From NCBI GenBank assembly GCA_018302985.1, contig JAGVZA010000004.1, forward strand, positions 38,872 to 102,871: a stretch of 64,000 nucleotides of DNA, written 5' to 3'. Below, one piece after another: positions 52,401 through 59,780 of this stretch; position 1 is the first letter of the stretch, and each line of letters begins with the position of its first letter. A program made the position numbers and the translations under genes. Below the pieces are notes generated by a model. That model made no database searches, was not told the DNA's origin, and saw only the letters and a program-made list of their open reading frames with translations. Source of the DNA: Candidatus Woesearchaeota archaeon (lineage in GTDB: Archaea; Nanobdellota; Nanobdellia; SCGC-AAA011-G17; UBA489).

Positions 52401-52549
52401 CACAACAAGAAGTACAACCAACACAAGAAACTTCAATAGAAGTAAACTCTAATGTGTTCTCCTCTATCTGGATTAAAATACCTTTAGTTGTTTTCGTATT
52501 AGTACTTGCTTTCTACTTCAGATACTACCGCTTTAAAAAATCTGTTTAA
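46490..52549 (+). CDS. Giant multidomain surface protein (2019 residues)
   Basis: A signal sequence (1-25) is followed by an Ig-like domain (about 75-190) and a ~480-residue domain (about 225-705) that begins YGITWTFASPFPECGQFVNG and contains GLGGHGSGRMFPILFAG and CCTANAWGGYLLASY. The latter resembles alpha-toroid glycan-processing proteins (inference). Next come a MopE-type metal-binding motif (LDNDCDGQTDEGC), two FN3 domains (about 780-970), two more MopE motifs (CDGRDNNCNGQVDD, LDDDCDGRAD), Cys-rich segments, IPT/TIG-like domains (about 1305 on), a thrombospondin-3-like Ca site (DNDCDTVPDPIDRC), an 18-Gly run (1842-1859) and a C-terminal membrane helix with basic tail (1990-2019). It is anchored and probably binds surfaces or polysaccharide. 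TATA is 26 nt before the ATG. Confidence 0.85.
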   Translation: MNKRLFALLLLVFLCALFTVSSLTYIDGKLLADAQAVPVIQGEAVTSSRSEREISDVTPISNEPTLIIRRPSDVVNPTPCTITSLQWNTDRASPGQEVSLTAQGKGDCDQKIIYLSFYKGSQFLEELPAQFDKSTAQIAWNVPSSTVRKNSFTDILRTLFRTTLSISDSTTYVATTFTLVGHTDLTGDSLISSPPLSLGESSGSGSGGEPGNGPDIPCSSITQYGITWTFASPFPECGQFVNGDWYVVEPVTIISKTPAQTLSPGRNGDWTNPRYNLQGPNGAAHPYDDRLNTGALFTFGTYDPTLRPVYPLTFTLVTHPLGASLVSTVSQPTTLDSFCANPGWRTFLDTGTNFNQNCQRSPIKSAAILTILSTIPPADSFRPPYTGNDKTIQFTKNDLDYSVLGTLAPVGSIATYSLADIDRHIQRPNLQTSFWASEEVQPADNANGYGQFMAADISLAALAVNLNYPLAQKEPLVISLTQRGIDFYGTLMNTGIWFDTGLNVNWNQAKWYGLGGHGSGRMFPILFAGTLLNDTAMQDVGFTIAHDYSFGELAQTFTVKDYTGYTSTNFPTKDLWNCVGGGINCGRGGYLSTDLGLPEFGFAHFHSPTADDKLWLSGGTTSQYRRCCTANAWGGYLLASYVMGIEDKWNSPALLAYMDRYMEATSSSGLYYEGPLNSWHRGWLPPLHEMWDTYRQNYRERWTNNDLCTEGATRNCAEQRGVCAGSQETCTMKNWWGCVDPTYSSTAYSNNLYYQVTETLCDTLDNDCDGQTDEGCGGPSAPSTPLNLNITPLSSSQLRLNWQDTSTNENYFAVERRLLPSGTFASLAPASNLSSNTENYTDLGLPATTSYEYRVQAVNAVGASNWSNVASGTTLDATSSAPTNLQATVLSTTSIFLTWNDTSTNEQGFRLERRILPSGTFAGVAGATNLLLNTQQFTDTLLTANTPYEYRVQSYNLAGNSTWSNAAQATTFVCNSGQNRTCTQQQGVCLGATETCTTSNTWPVGGCTTTMYQNHAQATYGVNYQVGSETLCDGRDNNCNGQVDDIQTQFAPLCSNQVGVCAGARQACGGLSGWQVCGTTQYQLNNNTYQTTEVNRCTNVLDDDCDGRADYTGPRTAATPPDGDNDCPVGVTSMNAPGTICPGTSFTVSCTSTVASVTSVQSYLGTQLCNFQSWNGSDALFSCTSQATAGQQTATCIINGQYSYQSGANQTRQVTVGVTTGCNCNTYASQPSCNGDTSCDWCLGCSGTQSSGGANRCVQAGSCTYACTQGQCGATCAGTNGCTQTQTCGANTCGCTEQPPGLAGISIPSISWNNSTALTLTGQYFAANAEVRVDGISINSNRITSRTVTQIIFQYQARDYSTGLHTITVYNPTSSMTSSGLSLRITANPTISLQPPTITNTITNTVDLVGDDLDPLVVVVGGQLWPLASWTALNHTLVRLTSIPIAAPVGYYEIIVVNKDLTPSNNPLLRVNQLFTYTLSRNPATALVTPNSQLPGTATITAVSFSTLEQVTLTITPPSNITVTYPAGNSCMPSSSTLTCQIPFDLDIGSVALQQHIVGLSTTSALTSLSRNTIINLTAVLGTVEQCTNTIRDVHETDVDCGGPICAPAGYVCDYGFSCQLPTDCIVNQQCGTGLCWNRDNTCQPDNDCDTVPDPIDRCPNTPAGMPRLSLINGCPTPLASRFAEGIEQGLTTDFSQVEDLEHIQDLSLGILGIGRIQYLGREISVLRVVNNIHEALDLDVAIIMESNLIGIESDSYAELNYPSTLTFSGLTSTTALTPLRDGGVCSTCVSQSYSNGVYVVTVPGFSNYSTQPGTCGDTYCNLDETCSSCSQDCGSCAGNPGGGGGGGGGGGGGGGGGGDRPSSGIDLDTNIQQSITVLRNSRISVVYQGQEYGVRIPRATPEEVVLTLFDSSYSIPLSQQLGIDLTGDSRSDATVQYDALDGNFVTLTFSRITRDIIPTFKTPQESNKQSQQEVQPTQETSIEVNSNVFSSIWIKIPLVVFVLVLAFYFRYYRFKKSV
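52013..52066 (+). repeat. Poly-glycine (GGN)18 tract
   Basis: Eighteen consecutive Gly codons using GGT, GGA and GGC in mixed order, coding residues 1842-1859 of the giant protein; a flexible hinge. Mixed codons argue against simple slippage expansion. Confidence 0.9.
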
Positions 52550-53595
52550 GCGAGAGAACGAGCATACCAAGTTTTTATTGCTATAGTAGCATAAGATCCA
52601 TTTGGCAAACTAAAAGTGACTGTTTGTTTGAACTTATCTTGATTTATTTCATCTTTTTCTAGAGGAGAGACTTGACAATTTTTCCCAGTAATTACTGCTG
52701 CTCTTTGAATTGTTTTAATAGTACACTGTGGTAAAGAGTTTATTTCCATGCCAATTAAAGGCAGATTTTTTTCTTCGATGGTTTGCAAAGGAATAGGAAT
52801 TTTTCCTAATACATACTCACTATAAATATATTTTTCTTGCTGCTCGATATACTCTGCTAGGCGCATATTAAACAAATAGGATTGGTAAGCATGGATATAT
52901 AATAACAACATACGTTTTGGCAGACTAATTACAGCTCTTTGATAATTTTCTGGTTCTTCTTGAAGACTTTTAATAATGCGTTGTTCTTCAAATAGATTTT
53001 TAGGAGGCACAATTGTTACTAGATCGGGCCATAGCTGCTCTATTTTTTGCCTGTATTTTTTATTCTCCATAGATTCATTAGGGTACGGATTACATAAACA
53101 TCGCCTGACAGCCTCTTCATAATTTTCTTGCACTATGGCTTCACCAATAAGATGAGAAACTGGTCTAATCGAACCTCCAAAGCGTTGATCATCGAAATAG
53201 TTAGGTATTTGCAGATTTTCTGTGTTAAGTGCATGATCTAGATCTCTGACAATTATAGTAAATTCATTGCCTTGATGACTTCCTACTTTTATAGGCTCAT
53301 CACTAAATCCTAAGAGAGTTATGTCTACATCTTTTATCTTAATGTTTTTGAGAAATTCTGTATCTATCTTGTATCCTGAGATTACTTGCTCTGTGATACC
53401 ATCTTTGTCTTTGAGACCTGCATATTGAAAGCGAGCTGGATCAGTTCGCAAACGATTTGCTAAGGTATCTATCAAATGCAGAGTTGTCCAATTCTTCTTT
53501 TTAACTAAGAGATAACAATACTCTCCTTTTTTCTTTATCTGTAAGTCATTTATTTCTTTCACATAGAAATCTTCTAGTTGTTGTTTGAGTTTCAT
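52546..53595 (-). CDS. truD: tRNA pseudouridine synthase D
   Basis: 349 residues. Isomerises uridine to pseudouridine in tRNA (position 13 in the bacterial enzyme; other positions in archaea and eukaryotes). The TruD signature YAGLKDKDGITEQ holds the catalytic Asp63, followed by NEFTIIVRDL and the NYFDDQRFGG motif. A TRUD insertion domain (about 165-250) is present. Last gene of the redox operon, 21 nt after the preceding gene; its presence there is probably incidental. Overlaps the stop of the giant protein by 4 nt on the other strand. Confidence 0.95.
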   Translation of the reverse strand: MKLKQQLEDFYVKEINDLQIKKKGEYCYLLVKKKNWTTLHLIDTLANRLRTDPARFQYAGLKDKDGITEQVISGYKIDTEFLKNIKIKDVDITLLGFSDEPIKVGSHQGNEFTIIVRDLDHALNTENLQIPNYFDDQRFGGSIRPVSHLIGEAIVQENYEEAVRRCLCNPYPNESMENKKYRQKIEQLWPDLVTIVPPKNLFEEQRIIKSLQEEPENYQRAVISLPKRMLLLYIHAYQSYLFNMRLAEYIEQQEKYIYSEYVLGKIPIPLQTIEEKNLPLIGMEINSLPQCTIKTIQRAAVITGKNCQVSPLEKDEINQDKFKQTVTFSLPNGSYATIAIKTWYARSLA

Positions 53596-53616
53596 GATTT
53601 TGTATATACTTATTTT

Positions 53617-54051
53617 CTAAGAGAGATATCTACCTATTTCTTGATGCAATATAACGCCAGTGCTTGTAACAAAAGCCATATGTTGCAGCCATTCATTTAA
53701 TACTTTTGCAATGGCTGTTAATTCTTTTCCACTATTAGGTATCTGCTTACAATAAATTCTCATTTTGGACATTGCCATAAATTCTATTTCTTGTCTTTTT
53801 CTTTTAGCTTCTTCCCAAGGTATATCAGAACAGTCAATTTCTAGCTTACTTTTTCCTACAGTGTACCAACAAAATGTCGGATCTCTATATATTTCTCCTA
53901 ATGTTGTTCTTCCCTCTCTATTTCTTTCTTCAAAACCAAGTCGATTTAATACTACTCCGAGTTCTGATGCATCTGTCGACACATAACAATCTATAAATTC
54001 AATACCTGCTGGTATAGTTTCAATTCCTAAATGTCTTGAGGCTGCTTTCAT
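53617..54051 (-). CDS. Hypothetical protein in the redox operon
   Basis: 144 residues, mixed alpha/beta, no signal peptide. The block AGIEFIDCYVSTDASELGVV, then FCWYTVGKSKLEIDCSD, and a C-terminal helix. Four cysteines but no CxxC. The start overlaps the glutaredoxin stop (ATGA). No family recognised; resemblance of the first half to a VOC-type half-domain is too weak to use. Confidence 0.6.
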   Translation of the reverse strand: MKAASRHLGIETIPAGIEFIDCYVSTDASELGVVLNRLGFEERNREGRTTLGEIYRDPTFCWYTVGKSKLEIDCSDIPWEEAKRKRQEIEFMAMSKMRIYCKQIPNSGKELTAIAKVLNEWLQHMAFVTSTGVILHQEIGRYLS

Positions 54052-54281
54052 TTGATTTTCAGTGCTTTCTTTAGTACTGGCTCATCATACCCAACAATGA
54101 TCTTTCCATCAATTTCTATGACTGGAACACCCATCTGACTAGATTTGTCTATTGCTTCTTGTGCATACTTTTCTTCGACAATATTCTTCTCTTCATACTG
54201 CACTTTATTCTTTTGAAAGAATTCTTTTGTTTTTTTGCACCAAGCACAGGTTGGAGAAGTATAGATTAAGACTTTTGCCAT
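54048..54281 (-). CDS. Glutaredoxin-like protein
   Basis: 77 residues. Small thioredoxin-fold protein with the redox motif CAWC (Cys12, Cys15) and the cis-Pro/substrate motif GVPVIEIDG. IIVGYDEPVLKKAL is the expected C-terminal helix. Similar to NrdH/glutaredoxin-type thiol carriers and probably reduced by the TrxB at 20.2 kb (inference). No signal peptide, so cytosolic, unlike its operon partners. Its frame overlaps the preceding DUF1461 gene by 16 nt. Confidence 0.9.
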   Translation of the reverse strand: MAKVLIYTSPTCAWCKKTKEFFQKNKVQYEEKNIVEEKYAQEAIDKSSQMGVPVIEIDGKIIVGYDEPVLKKALKIK

Positions 54282-54889
54282 ATTTTTGTTTGTCCCCTTT
54301 GTTTATATAAACCTATCGTCAAGGCTAGGAATGCTACTAGAACTGTTATCGCTCCTATTTTCATTGCGAGTGTTTGGAATATGATTTGCGGATACATTTT
54401 AATCAGATTGTCTGTTGCAGGATTTAATAACCAGAAATCATTGGTGAATACTAGTTTATGAAACTTCAAAAACACTTGTTCAAAGGGAAGTACCATTAGT
54501 AGTCCTAGCAGTATCAAAGTTAAAATACCAGCATATAACAACGTTTTTCTTTTCTCTTTTATTTTTATCCAGAGTACAAGGTGCATAAGCATGAGTAGTA
54601 TTAACACTTGATGGCCTTTAGTGACTAGATTTTTTACGTCTTCTAAATGGATTTGTTCTTTCTCATTTAACAAGAGAGGTTGTAGTGATTCTTTTGTTTG
54701 TATATAGTTAAGAATATTCCTCGCTTGTTCATCAATAGTTGCTTGTGGTGCATCTAGAGTATCATAAATTTTATGTTGCTCAAACTTTTTTTCATACCAA
54801 CTTTGATCGAATACAGTTAGATCTGCTGCTAGAAGAAAAATCACTATGGGGAAGGTTAAGATGAGTATTGTCTTACTTATTTTTTCCAT
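54266..54889 (-). CDS. DUF1461 (TIGR01906-type) integral membrane protein
   Basis: 207 residues with four transmembrane helices (about 8-26, 92-110, 118-137 and 176-197) and a large external loop after the first. The diagnostic stretch FTNDFWLLNPATDNLIKMYP precedes the last helix; its Trp-Leu-x-Pro-x-Thr-Asp-x-Leu-Ile core is typical for DUF1461. Function unknown. Located between DoxX and glutaredoxin genes with overlaps on both sides. Confidence 0.83.
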   Translation of the reverse strand: MEKISKTILILTFPIVIFLLAADLTVFDQSWYEKKFEQHKIYDTLDAPQATIDEQARNILNYIQTKESLQPLLLNEKEQIHLEDVKNLVTKGHQVLILLMLMHLVLWIKIKEKRKTLLYAGILTLILLGLLMVLPFEQVFLKFHKLVFTNDFWLLNPATDNLIKMYPQIIFQTLAMKIGAITVLVAFLALTIGLYKQRGQTKIWQKS

Positions 54890-55242
54890 GGATTGTCATT
54901 TCCTAACACTGCTATTGCGAGAGCGACACAGAGAAGAACTATATCCTGAGGAATTTGCGCAATGATGCTAATATTCAGCAACAATAAAGCTGCTAACAGA
55001 GCAGTTTTTCTTATTTGGGTATTGCAGATTAAGAGCACACCCACTATAGTCTCAACAGCTCCTATTAAGTAGATCATTGCGTTTCCTGCTGGGAAGAGCG
55101 AAGCAAACATGCTTGCTTGTATAATAACTAAGGTTGCTTTTGGAGCAAGAAATTTATCTATACCAAAAAATAAAAAAATTAAGCCGAGAGGTGTTCTCAA
55201 CAAGAACGGAATAAACCGTCTCAGCTTGTCTAAAGAATTCAT
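54877..55242 (-). CDS. DoxX-family membrane protein
   Basis: 121 residues with four transmembrane helices. RTPLGLIFLFFGIDKFLAP in the first helix and VETIVGVLLIC in the third match DoxX/DoxD-like proteins, the family that includes subunits of thiosulfate:quinone oxidoreductase and other redox membrane partners. It may couple extracytoplasmic thiols or copper to the quinone pool (inference). It overlaps its neighbours by 4 and 13 nt. Confidence 0.8.
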   Translation of the reverse strand: MNSLDKLRRFIPFLLRTPLGLIFLFFGIDKFLAPKATLVIIQASMFASLFPAGNAMIYLIGAVETIVGVLLICNTQIRKTALLAALLLLNISIIAQIPQDIVLLCVALAIAVLGNDNPWKK

Positions 55243-55823
55243 TTGACAATTAAAGTTCCCTTCATATTTCTATGCCCTGAACCACAGAAGACATTACAAT
55301 TCATGCTGTAAGTACCTTTTTTGTCAGCAACGAATTCTACAGTTTCTGTTTTTCCAGCGTCTACCTTCAAACTGACATCGAATTCTGGAATACCTATACC
55401 ATGTTCAGTGTCTTTACTGGTTACAATCAGACGAACTGTGTCTCCTTCATTGACTGTAATGGTACTTGGAACAAACTCAAATTGTTTTGCTTCGATTTTG
55501 AATTCCTTTACTTCACTACTAGGTACAATTCCTTGTTTTGGTTGACAAACTTTCATACAATTTTCTAATGAACTAAAAGGAACTTTTCCAGCAGCCTCAT
55601 TTGGACATCCACTTAGTGAAACACAACTAGTGCCATCGAAGTATGCTCCTACTACTGCCTCACAAGTACCGAAAGGAAATTGACCTGTTGGAACTCTCCA
55701 TGTACAATCCTCTGCTACTATTGGTGTTGTTGGTTGTAATGGCTCATTACCCGAAGTGCATCCTGCGATAAACACTGCAGTAATAATAGCTGTCACAATT
55801 AACATTACTTCTCCTGTTTTCAT
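55239..55823 (-). CDS. Lipoprotein with six-Cys (Kunitz-like) module and CuA-type cupredoxin domain
   Basis: 194 residues. Lipobox FIAGC (Cys22). Residues 40-93 form a six-cysteine module (Cys40, 54, 67, 73, 89, 93) whose end PFSSLENCMKVC resembles the Kunitz/BPTI ending, though spacing differs. Residues 107-194 are a cupredoxin related to cytochrome oxidase subunit II. All CuA ligands are present: His141, Cys176, Cys180, His184 and Met187 (CNVFCGSGHRNM). No oxidase subunit I is present, so it is a free electron carrier or copper-handling protein. It has 4-nt overlaps with both neighbours. Confidence 0.87.
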   Translation of the reverse strand: MKTGEVMLIVTAIITAVFIAGCTSGNEPLQPTTPIVAEDCTWRVPTGQFPFGTCEAVVGAYFDGTSCVSLSGCPNEAAGKVPFSSLENCMKVCQPKQGIVPSSEVKEFKIEAKQFEFVPSTITVNEGDTVRLIVTSKDTEHGIGIPEFDVSLKVDAGKTETVEFVADKKGTYSMNCNVFCGSGHRNMKGTLIVK

Positions 55824-56320
55824 TGTTGACTCACCTCATTGAGTATTTTATCTATTATAGCTTTTAATTCTTTAGCTTCAGCTTCTTTATCATTTTGCTC
55901 TTCGAAAGCATTACCTATGCGCATATATTTGCACCCTATAATAAATGTGGGAATACTTTGCTTGGGATTAAACTCACGGAACACATTCATCTCACTTGCA
56001 GGGACTTCAAATTCTAGTTCTTCTGTCAAAAGATTGTCTCCTTTGTCTACTTCCCATTGATAAGCAACGATTTGATCACCATAAGACTTAATGACTTCTT
56101 GAAAAGTTGGTTTTACCCAAGCACAATGAGGGCACCATGATGTAGCAAATTCACGAATGATTGGCTTGCCTCCGATCATACAAATATCATTTTCTTTAGC
56201 AGTAAAAGAACTTCCATACTTTTGTGTTTCTGAATTTTTTTCAATAATGACTTGACCATTAGATGTACAACTACTAACCAATAAAATTAAAAAAGAAAAA
56301 AGAAAGAAAAGAGTTTTCAT
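55820..56320 (-). CDS. Thioredoxin-like lipoprotein
   Basis: 166 residues. Signal with lipobox VSSC (Cys18), then a thioredoxin fold with FATSWCPHCAWVKP (Cys63, Cys66) and the cis-Pro SIPTFIIGC. A ~20-residue insertion precedes the cis-Pro strand. Membrane-anchored disulfide oxidoreductase or isomerase facing outside; it could pair with the DsbA-like protein encoded directly upstream (4-nt overlap). Confidence 0.88.
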   Translation of the reverse strand: MKTLFFLFSFLILLVSSCTSNGQVIIEKNSETQKYGSSFTAKENDICMIGGKPIIREFATSWCPHCAWVKPTFQEVIKSYGDQIVAYQWEVDKGDNLLTEELEFEVPASEMNVFREFNPKQSIPTFIIGCKYMRIGNAFEEQNDKEAEAKELKAIIDKILNEVSQQ

Positions 56321-57057
56321 TTACTCAATTCTGCATCGATGAGTTGTTTGAATGCAGCCCAAGGTTGTGCACCTACGAGTTGCTGACCATTGACAAAGAA
56401 AGTTGGCGTACCAGAAACACCATTGGCGCTTCCTTCAGCTAAATCTCCCTGTACTTCTTGTGCTTGCTTTGGATCTGCAATACATTTACTGAAGTCTGAC
56501 TCATCTACACCTAATTCTTTTGCATAGCCTTTGAATATAGTGTAAGGATCTGTGTTACCAGTCCATGCTGCTTGGGTTGAATATAACTTATCATGCATTT
56601 CCCAATACTTGTCCTGTTCACCAGCACAGTTTGCAGCTACAGCAGCTTCATCAGCTTGCTCGTGGAAAGGCAATGGATAATCCTTGAAGATTAAACGTAC
56701 TTTTCCTTCTGCAACTAACTTCTTAATTTCTGGATAGGTCTGCTGGAATGCACGTTCACAGAATGGGCATTGATAGTCAGAATATTCAAAGATGACTACT
56801 GGTGCAGATTTGTCACCCATTGCTGGATCTCCATCTTCTTTTAAATCTGCAACTACTGGCGGTTGTGTTGGGTTATTGCCGGTAGGCACAGTTGGATTTG
56901 GAGCAGCATTATTATCTCCGAAACCGAATCCCTGTGTTAAAACTGAAATAATCAATAATACTGATAACATTAAACAGCCTACTTTCCATGGAGCTGCAGT
57001 ATCAGATTGTCTTGCTTGAGCAGTATGCTCAGACATTGGTTTTTTACTATTTGCCAA
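56317..57057 (-). CDS. DsbA-family disulfide oxidoreductase, membrane-anchored
   Basis: 246 residues. A cytoplasmic N-terminus, one transmembrane helix (about 25-45), a Pro/Asn-rich linker and a DsbA-like thioredoxin domain with CPFC (Cys97, Cys100) and cis-Pro in GVSGTPTFF. Catalyses disulfide formation in exported proteins; the Cys-rich surface proteins of this window are plausible clients. The start is TTG 57057, supported by GGGGGATGATG about 8 nt upstream. First gene of the eight-gene unit running to truD. Confidence 0.9.
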   Translation of the reverse strand: MANSKKPMSEHTAQARQSDTAAPWKVGCLMLSVLLIISVLTQGFGFGDNNAAPNPTVPTGNNPTQPPVVADLKEDGDPAMGDKSAPVVIFEYSDYQCPFCERAFQQTYPEIKKLVAEGKVRLIFKDYPLPFHEQADEAAVAANCAGEQDKYWEMHDKLYSTQAAWTGNTDPYTIFKGYAKELGVDESDFSKCIADPKQAQEVQGDLAEGSANGVSGTPTFFVNGQQLVGAQPWAAFKQLIDAELSK

Positions 57058-57143
57058 AAAACATCATCCCCCATTTGTTTTAATTCAATACTGTAAGAAA
57101 AAGTAGGAGATTTATAAAGATATCGCTAGATGTCTTTTTTCCT

Positions 57144-57926
57144 TTATCCCCTCATTTCCATAGTGTTCCCAGATTCATATCTTTTTAATCCACTATAAAA
57201 CATTATAATTGCAATTGTTAGGAAAATTAGAGTCATTCCCACTACAATAGCCAACCATTTCCAGCTAAAACTTTTTAGAAGCTCTACAGGTACACTTCCA
57301 ACGAGACCTGCCGGTAGTATAAATAGTAAAAAGAACTTTGTTGCTCCAGTATATACAGAAAAAGGATAGAAACTAAATGTCAATAGGGCTTCAGTCATTA
57401 CTTTTGCAGCATTCTCAAATTTTCCTACAAAGAAAGACATGGAGTGTATAATAATTCCCCAGCTTAGATAGATGAGTGCTGAGCATATTACTAATAAAAT
57501 ATATAGCGGTACTTGTCTCCATTGTAATACAACCACTGCCAAAGTTATTCCAAATAATATATCTCCAAGCCCCGAATATGTAAATCTAGCAAGTGTATGT
57601 GATAATATTTCTTTTGGCATCGTAAGATAGTAATCAATACCATTGGTTTGTATCAGACGAGAAATTTTTCTCCAATTTCCAAAAAATGTTATAGTCAATC
57701 CCCAAGACAAGACAATAACGGAATTTAAGTAGAGAATGGTTTCTAATGTCCAGCCGTTCAAAGTATTAAATTTATTGAAGAAGATAAACCAAAAGATAAG
57801 CCAGAATATATCATTGATAAACATCCCCAAAGTTTGCATAATAAAATTGAATCGATACTCTAAAGCAGATTTGAATTCCAACTTATATATTTTTCCCAAT
57901 ACCGCTAGTTGTTTTTTAACCCCCAT
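57144..57926 (-). CDS. ABC-2 type transporter permease
   Basis: 260 residues, six predicted transmembrane helices. The layout (LEFKSALEYRFNFIMQTLG at the start, GLTITFFGNWRKISRLIQTNG in the second loop) matches the DUF990/ABC2_membrane_6 group of export permeases. Works with the second permease and the ATPase encoded upstream; the substrate is unknown. It overlaps the other permease by 11 nt. Confidence 0.87.
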   Translation of the reverse strand: MGVKKQLAVLGKIYKLEFKSALEYRFNFIMQTLGMFINDIFWLIFWFIFFNKFNTLNGWTLETILYLNSVIVLSWGLTITFFGNWRKISRLIQTNGIDYYLTMPKEILSHTLARFTYSGLGDILFGITLAVVVLQWRQVPLYILLVICSALIYLSWGIIIHSMSFFVGKFENAAKVMTEALLTFSFYPFSVYTGATKFFLLFILPAGLVGSVPVELLKSFSWKWLAIVVGMTLIFLTIAIIMFYSGLKRYESGNTMEMRG

Positions 57927-58707
57927 AGATACCTACCTTTCTTATTCCTTTTTTATAGATAAACATCATTATTACTCCTGTTATTATTATCCATATTATT
58001 TGCCCTAGAAACGCATACGTAAAATTCTGCCAAGAAAAGTGGACAAAGAGCTTAGCTGGCCAATACATCAAGAATGTTGTTGGCAGGTACTGAATAATAT
58101 TTTGTACCCCTATAGGATAAAAGTCCAAAGGAATGAGCATTCCTCCTGCAATAAATACTATTTTCTGATAAATCCAAAGGATTGCTGCTACATCTTCTAT
58201 CCAAAGTGCTAACAATGCAAAACTTGCAACTACTGCAAATCCCAAAATAGCTGCTCCTCCAAGTATTATTAACATAAAAGGGATAGTGATTAAACTTATA
58301 TGAATAACTCCTACTAGGAAATATGCAACTATAAAAGCAATGATACCTGTTGTTATAAATATAGATATAAAATTTGCCGTCATAATGGTTAGTTCTTTGC
58401 CTATAAAACTCCAGGGCTTTAACAAAGCACTTGCCAGAGAACCATTTCTAATTTCTTCACCAAGCCTTTCAATTCTACCAGTTCCTGATGCAAAAGCAAT
58501 CACTTCTGCCAAGGCTAGATACCATATAATCTGCACGATGGTAAATCCTTCAACAGCTGCTTCTCCAGCATAGGCAGCCCTCCATATATTGAGAAAAATA
58601 AATAATACAATTCCAACAAAGACACCAGAAAACAAACTATCTGCTACATGCGAGTAATTATCTAAAAGAGTGATTTTTCCTAAAGCTAAATATTTTTTGT
58701 ATTTCAT
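57916..58707 (-). CDS. ABC-2 type transporter permease
   Basis: 263 residues, six transmembrane helices, similar layout to its downstream partner (LGKITLLDNYSHVADSLFSG, GRIERLGEEIRNGSLASALL). The R-x-G-x-[IL]-x-x-x-L-L region after the second helix is conserved in DUF990-type permeases. It forms the membrane heterodimer of the exporter. It overlaps the ATPase gene by 4 nt (ATGA). Confidence 0.87.
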   Translation of the reverse strand: MKYKKYLALGKITLLDNYSHVADSLFSGVFVGIVLFIFLNIWRAAYAGEAAVEGFTIVQIIWYLALAEVIAFASGTGRIERLGEEIRNGSLASALLKPWSFIGKELTIMTANFISIFITTGIIAFIVAYFLVGVIHISLITIPFMLIILGGAAILGFAVVASFALLALWIEDVAAILWIYQKIVFIAGGMLIPLDFYPIGVQNIIQYLPTTFLMYWPAKLFVHFSWQNFTYAFLGQIIWIIITGVIMMFIYKKGIRKVGIYGG

Positions 58708-59780
58708 TTTCCATAAAACTTCTCTATAAATTTTTCAATAGGAGGATCTTCTATGACAATATCTACAATTTTTAGTCTTGAAAGATAGAAATCTAACACT
58801 TTCTGCAGAGCAATCTTTTTTCTGTCTACTTCAATCGTTATCTTATAGCGTGTCTTTTCTATAATCTTTACATCCTTCATGACTGGAATATCATTTTTAT
58901 TGCTGTCTAAATAGAGTTCTATTCTTTTCCAGCTTAACTTATCTTTGATTTTCTCCATAGACCCATCATAAAGTAACTTTCCTTTGTTGATGATTATTAT
59001 TCTCGGACATAATGCTTCAATATCTTCAAGATCATGAGAGGTTAGAATAATTGTAGTCTTGTCTTTTTTGTTAATTTTCTTGATGTACTCTCGCATTGTT
59101 TTCTTAGCAATAATATCTAGACCAATTGTAGGTTCATCCAGGAATAACACTTTTGGTTTGTGCAATAGGGAAGCTACGAATTCACACCTCATCCTTTCTC
59201 CCAAGGAGAGTTTTCTCACAGGAGTATACAAGTAAGGCTGAATTTCAAAGAGTTCTACCAATTCCTTTAATCTTTTTTCATATTCTTTTTTATCAATCTC
59301 ATAGATCTTGGAAAATAATTCAAAAGAGTCAATAGGCGGTAAATGATACCAGAGTTGTTGTTTCTGTCCAAAAATAGTTCCAATCTTCTGTGTTAGTTTG
59401 ATTCTTTCTTCTTGCGGATTATAATTCAATACTCTTATACTTCCTTTAGTAGGAAATAAGATCCCTGAGAGCATCTTTATAGTAGTTGATTTACCAGCAC
59501 CATTAGGTCCAATGAATCCGACTAACTCTCCTTCTTTAATAGTGAAAGAAATATCATCTACTGCTGTAACTATTTTCGTTTTGGCACTAACAAGAGATTT
59601 TAGATTTCCAATAAATCCCCCTCGCTTTTCCTTTACTTTGAAACTTTTACTGAGCTTTCTTACTGTGATAGCTGTTGGAATTATTTCACCTCTTTCCCTT
59701 TCTTCGTCATTCTCTCTATATAAAAACCTATTTGCCTCTTGCTGATCTTTCTCTTCTCCGTTGTTGTTTAGAGTTTTCAT
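58704..59780 (-). CDS. ABC transporter ATP-binding protein (ABC-2 exporter)
   Basis: 358 residues. P-loop GPNGAGKST (91-99), Q-loop region FGQKQQLWYHLPP, signature LSLGERMRC, Walker B VLFLDEPTIGLD and switch His in TSHDLEDIE. The C-terminal ~100 residues form the accessory domain seen in NatA/DrrA-type ATPases. The ~30-residue acidic N-terminal stretch (EEKDQQEANRFLYREND) before the domain is unusual and may mean a later start. It energises the two permeases of the same operon. Confidence 0.92.
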   Translation of the reverse strand: MKTLNNNGEEKDQQEANRFLYRENDEERERGEIIPTAITVRKLSKSFKVKEKRGGFIGNLKSLVSAKTKIVTAVDDISFTIKEGELVGFIGPNGAGKSTTIKMLSGILFPTKGSIRVLNYNPQEERIKLTQKIGTIFGQKQQLWYHLPPIDSFELFSKIYEIDKKEYEKRLKELVELFEIQPYLYTPVRKLSLGERMRCEFVASLLHKPKVLFLDEPTIGLDIIAKKTMREYIKKINKKDKTTIILTSHDLEDIEALCPRIIIINKGKLLYDGSMEKIKDKLSWKRIELYLDSNKNDIPVMKDVKIIEKTRYKITIEVDRKKIALQKVLDFYLSRLKIVDIVIEDPPIEKFIEKFYGK

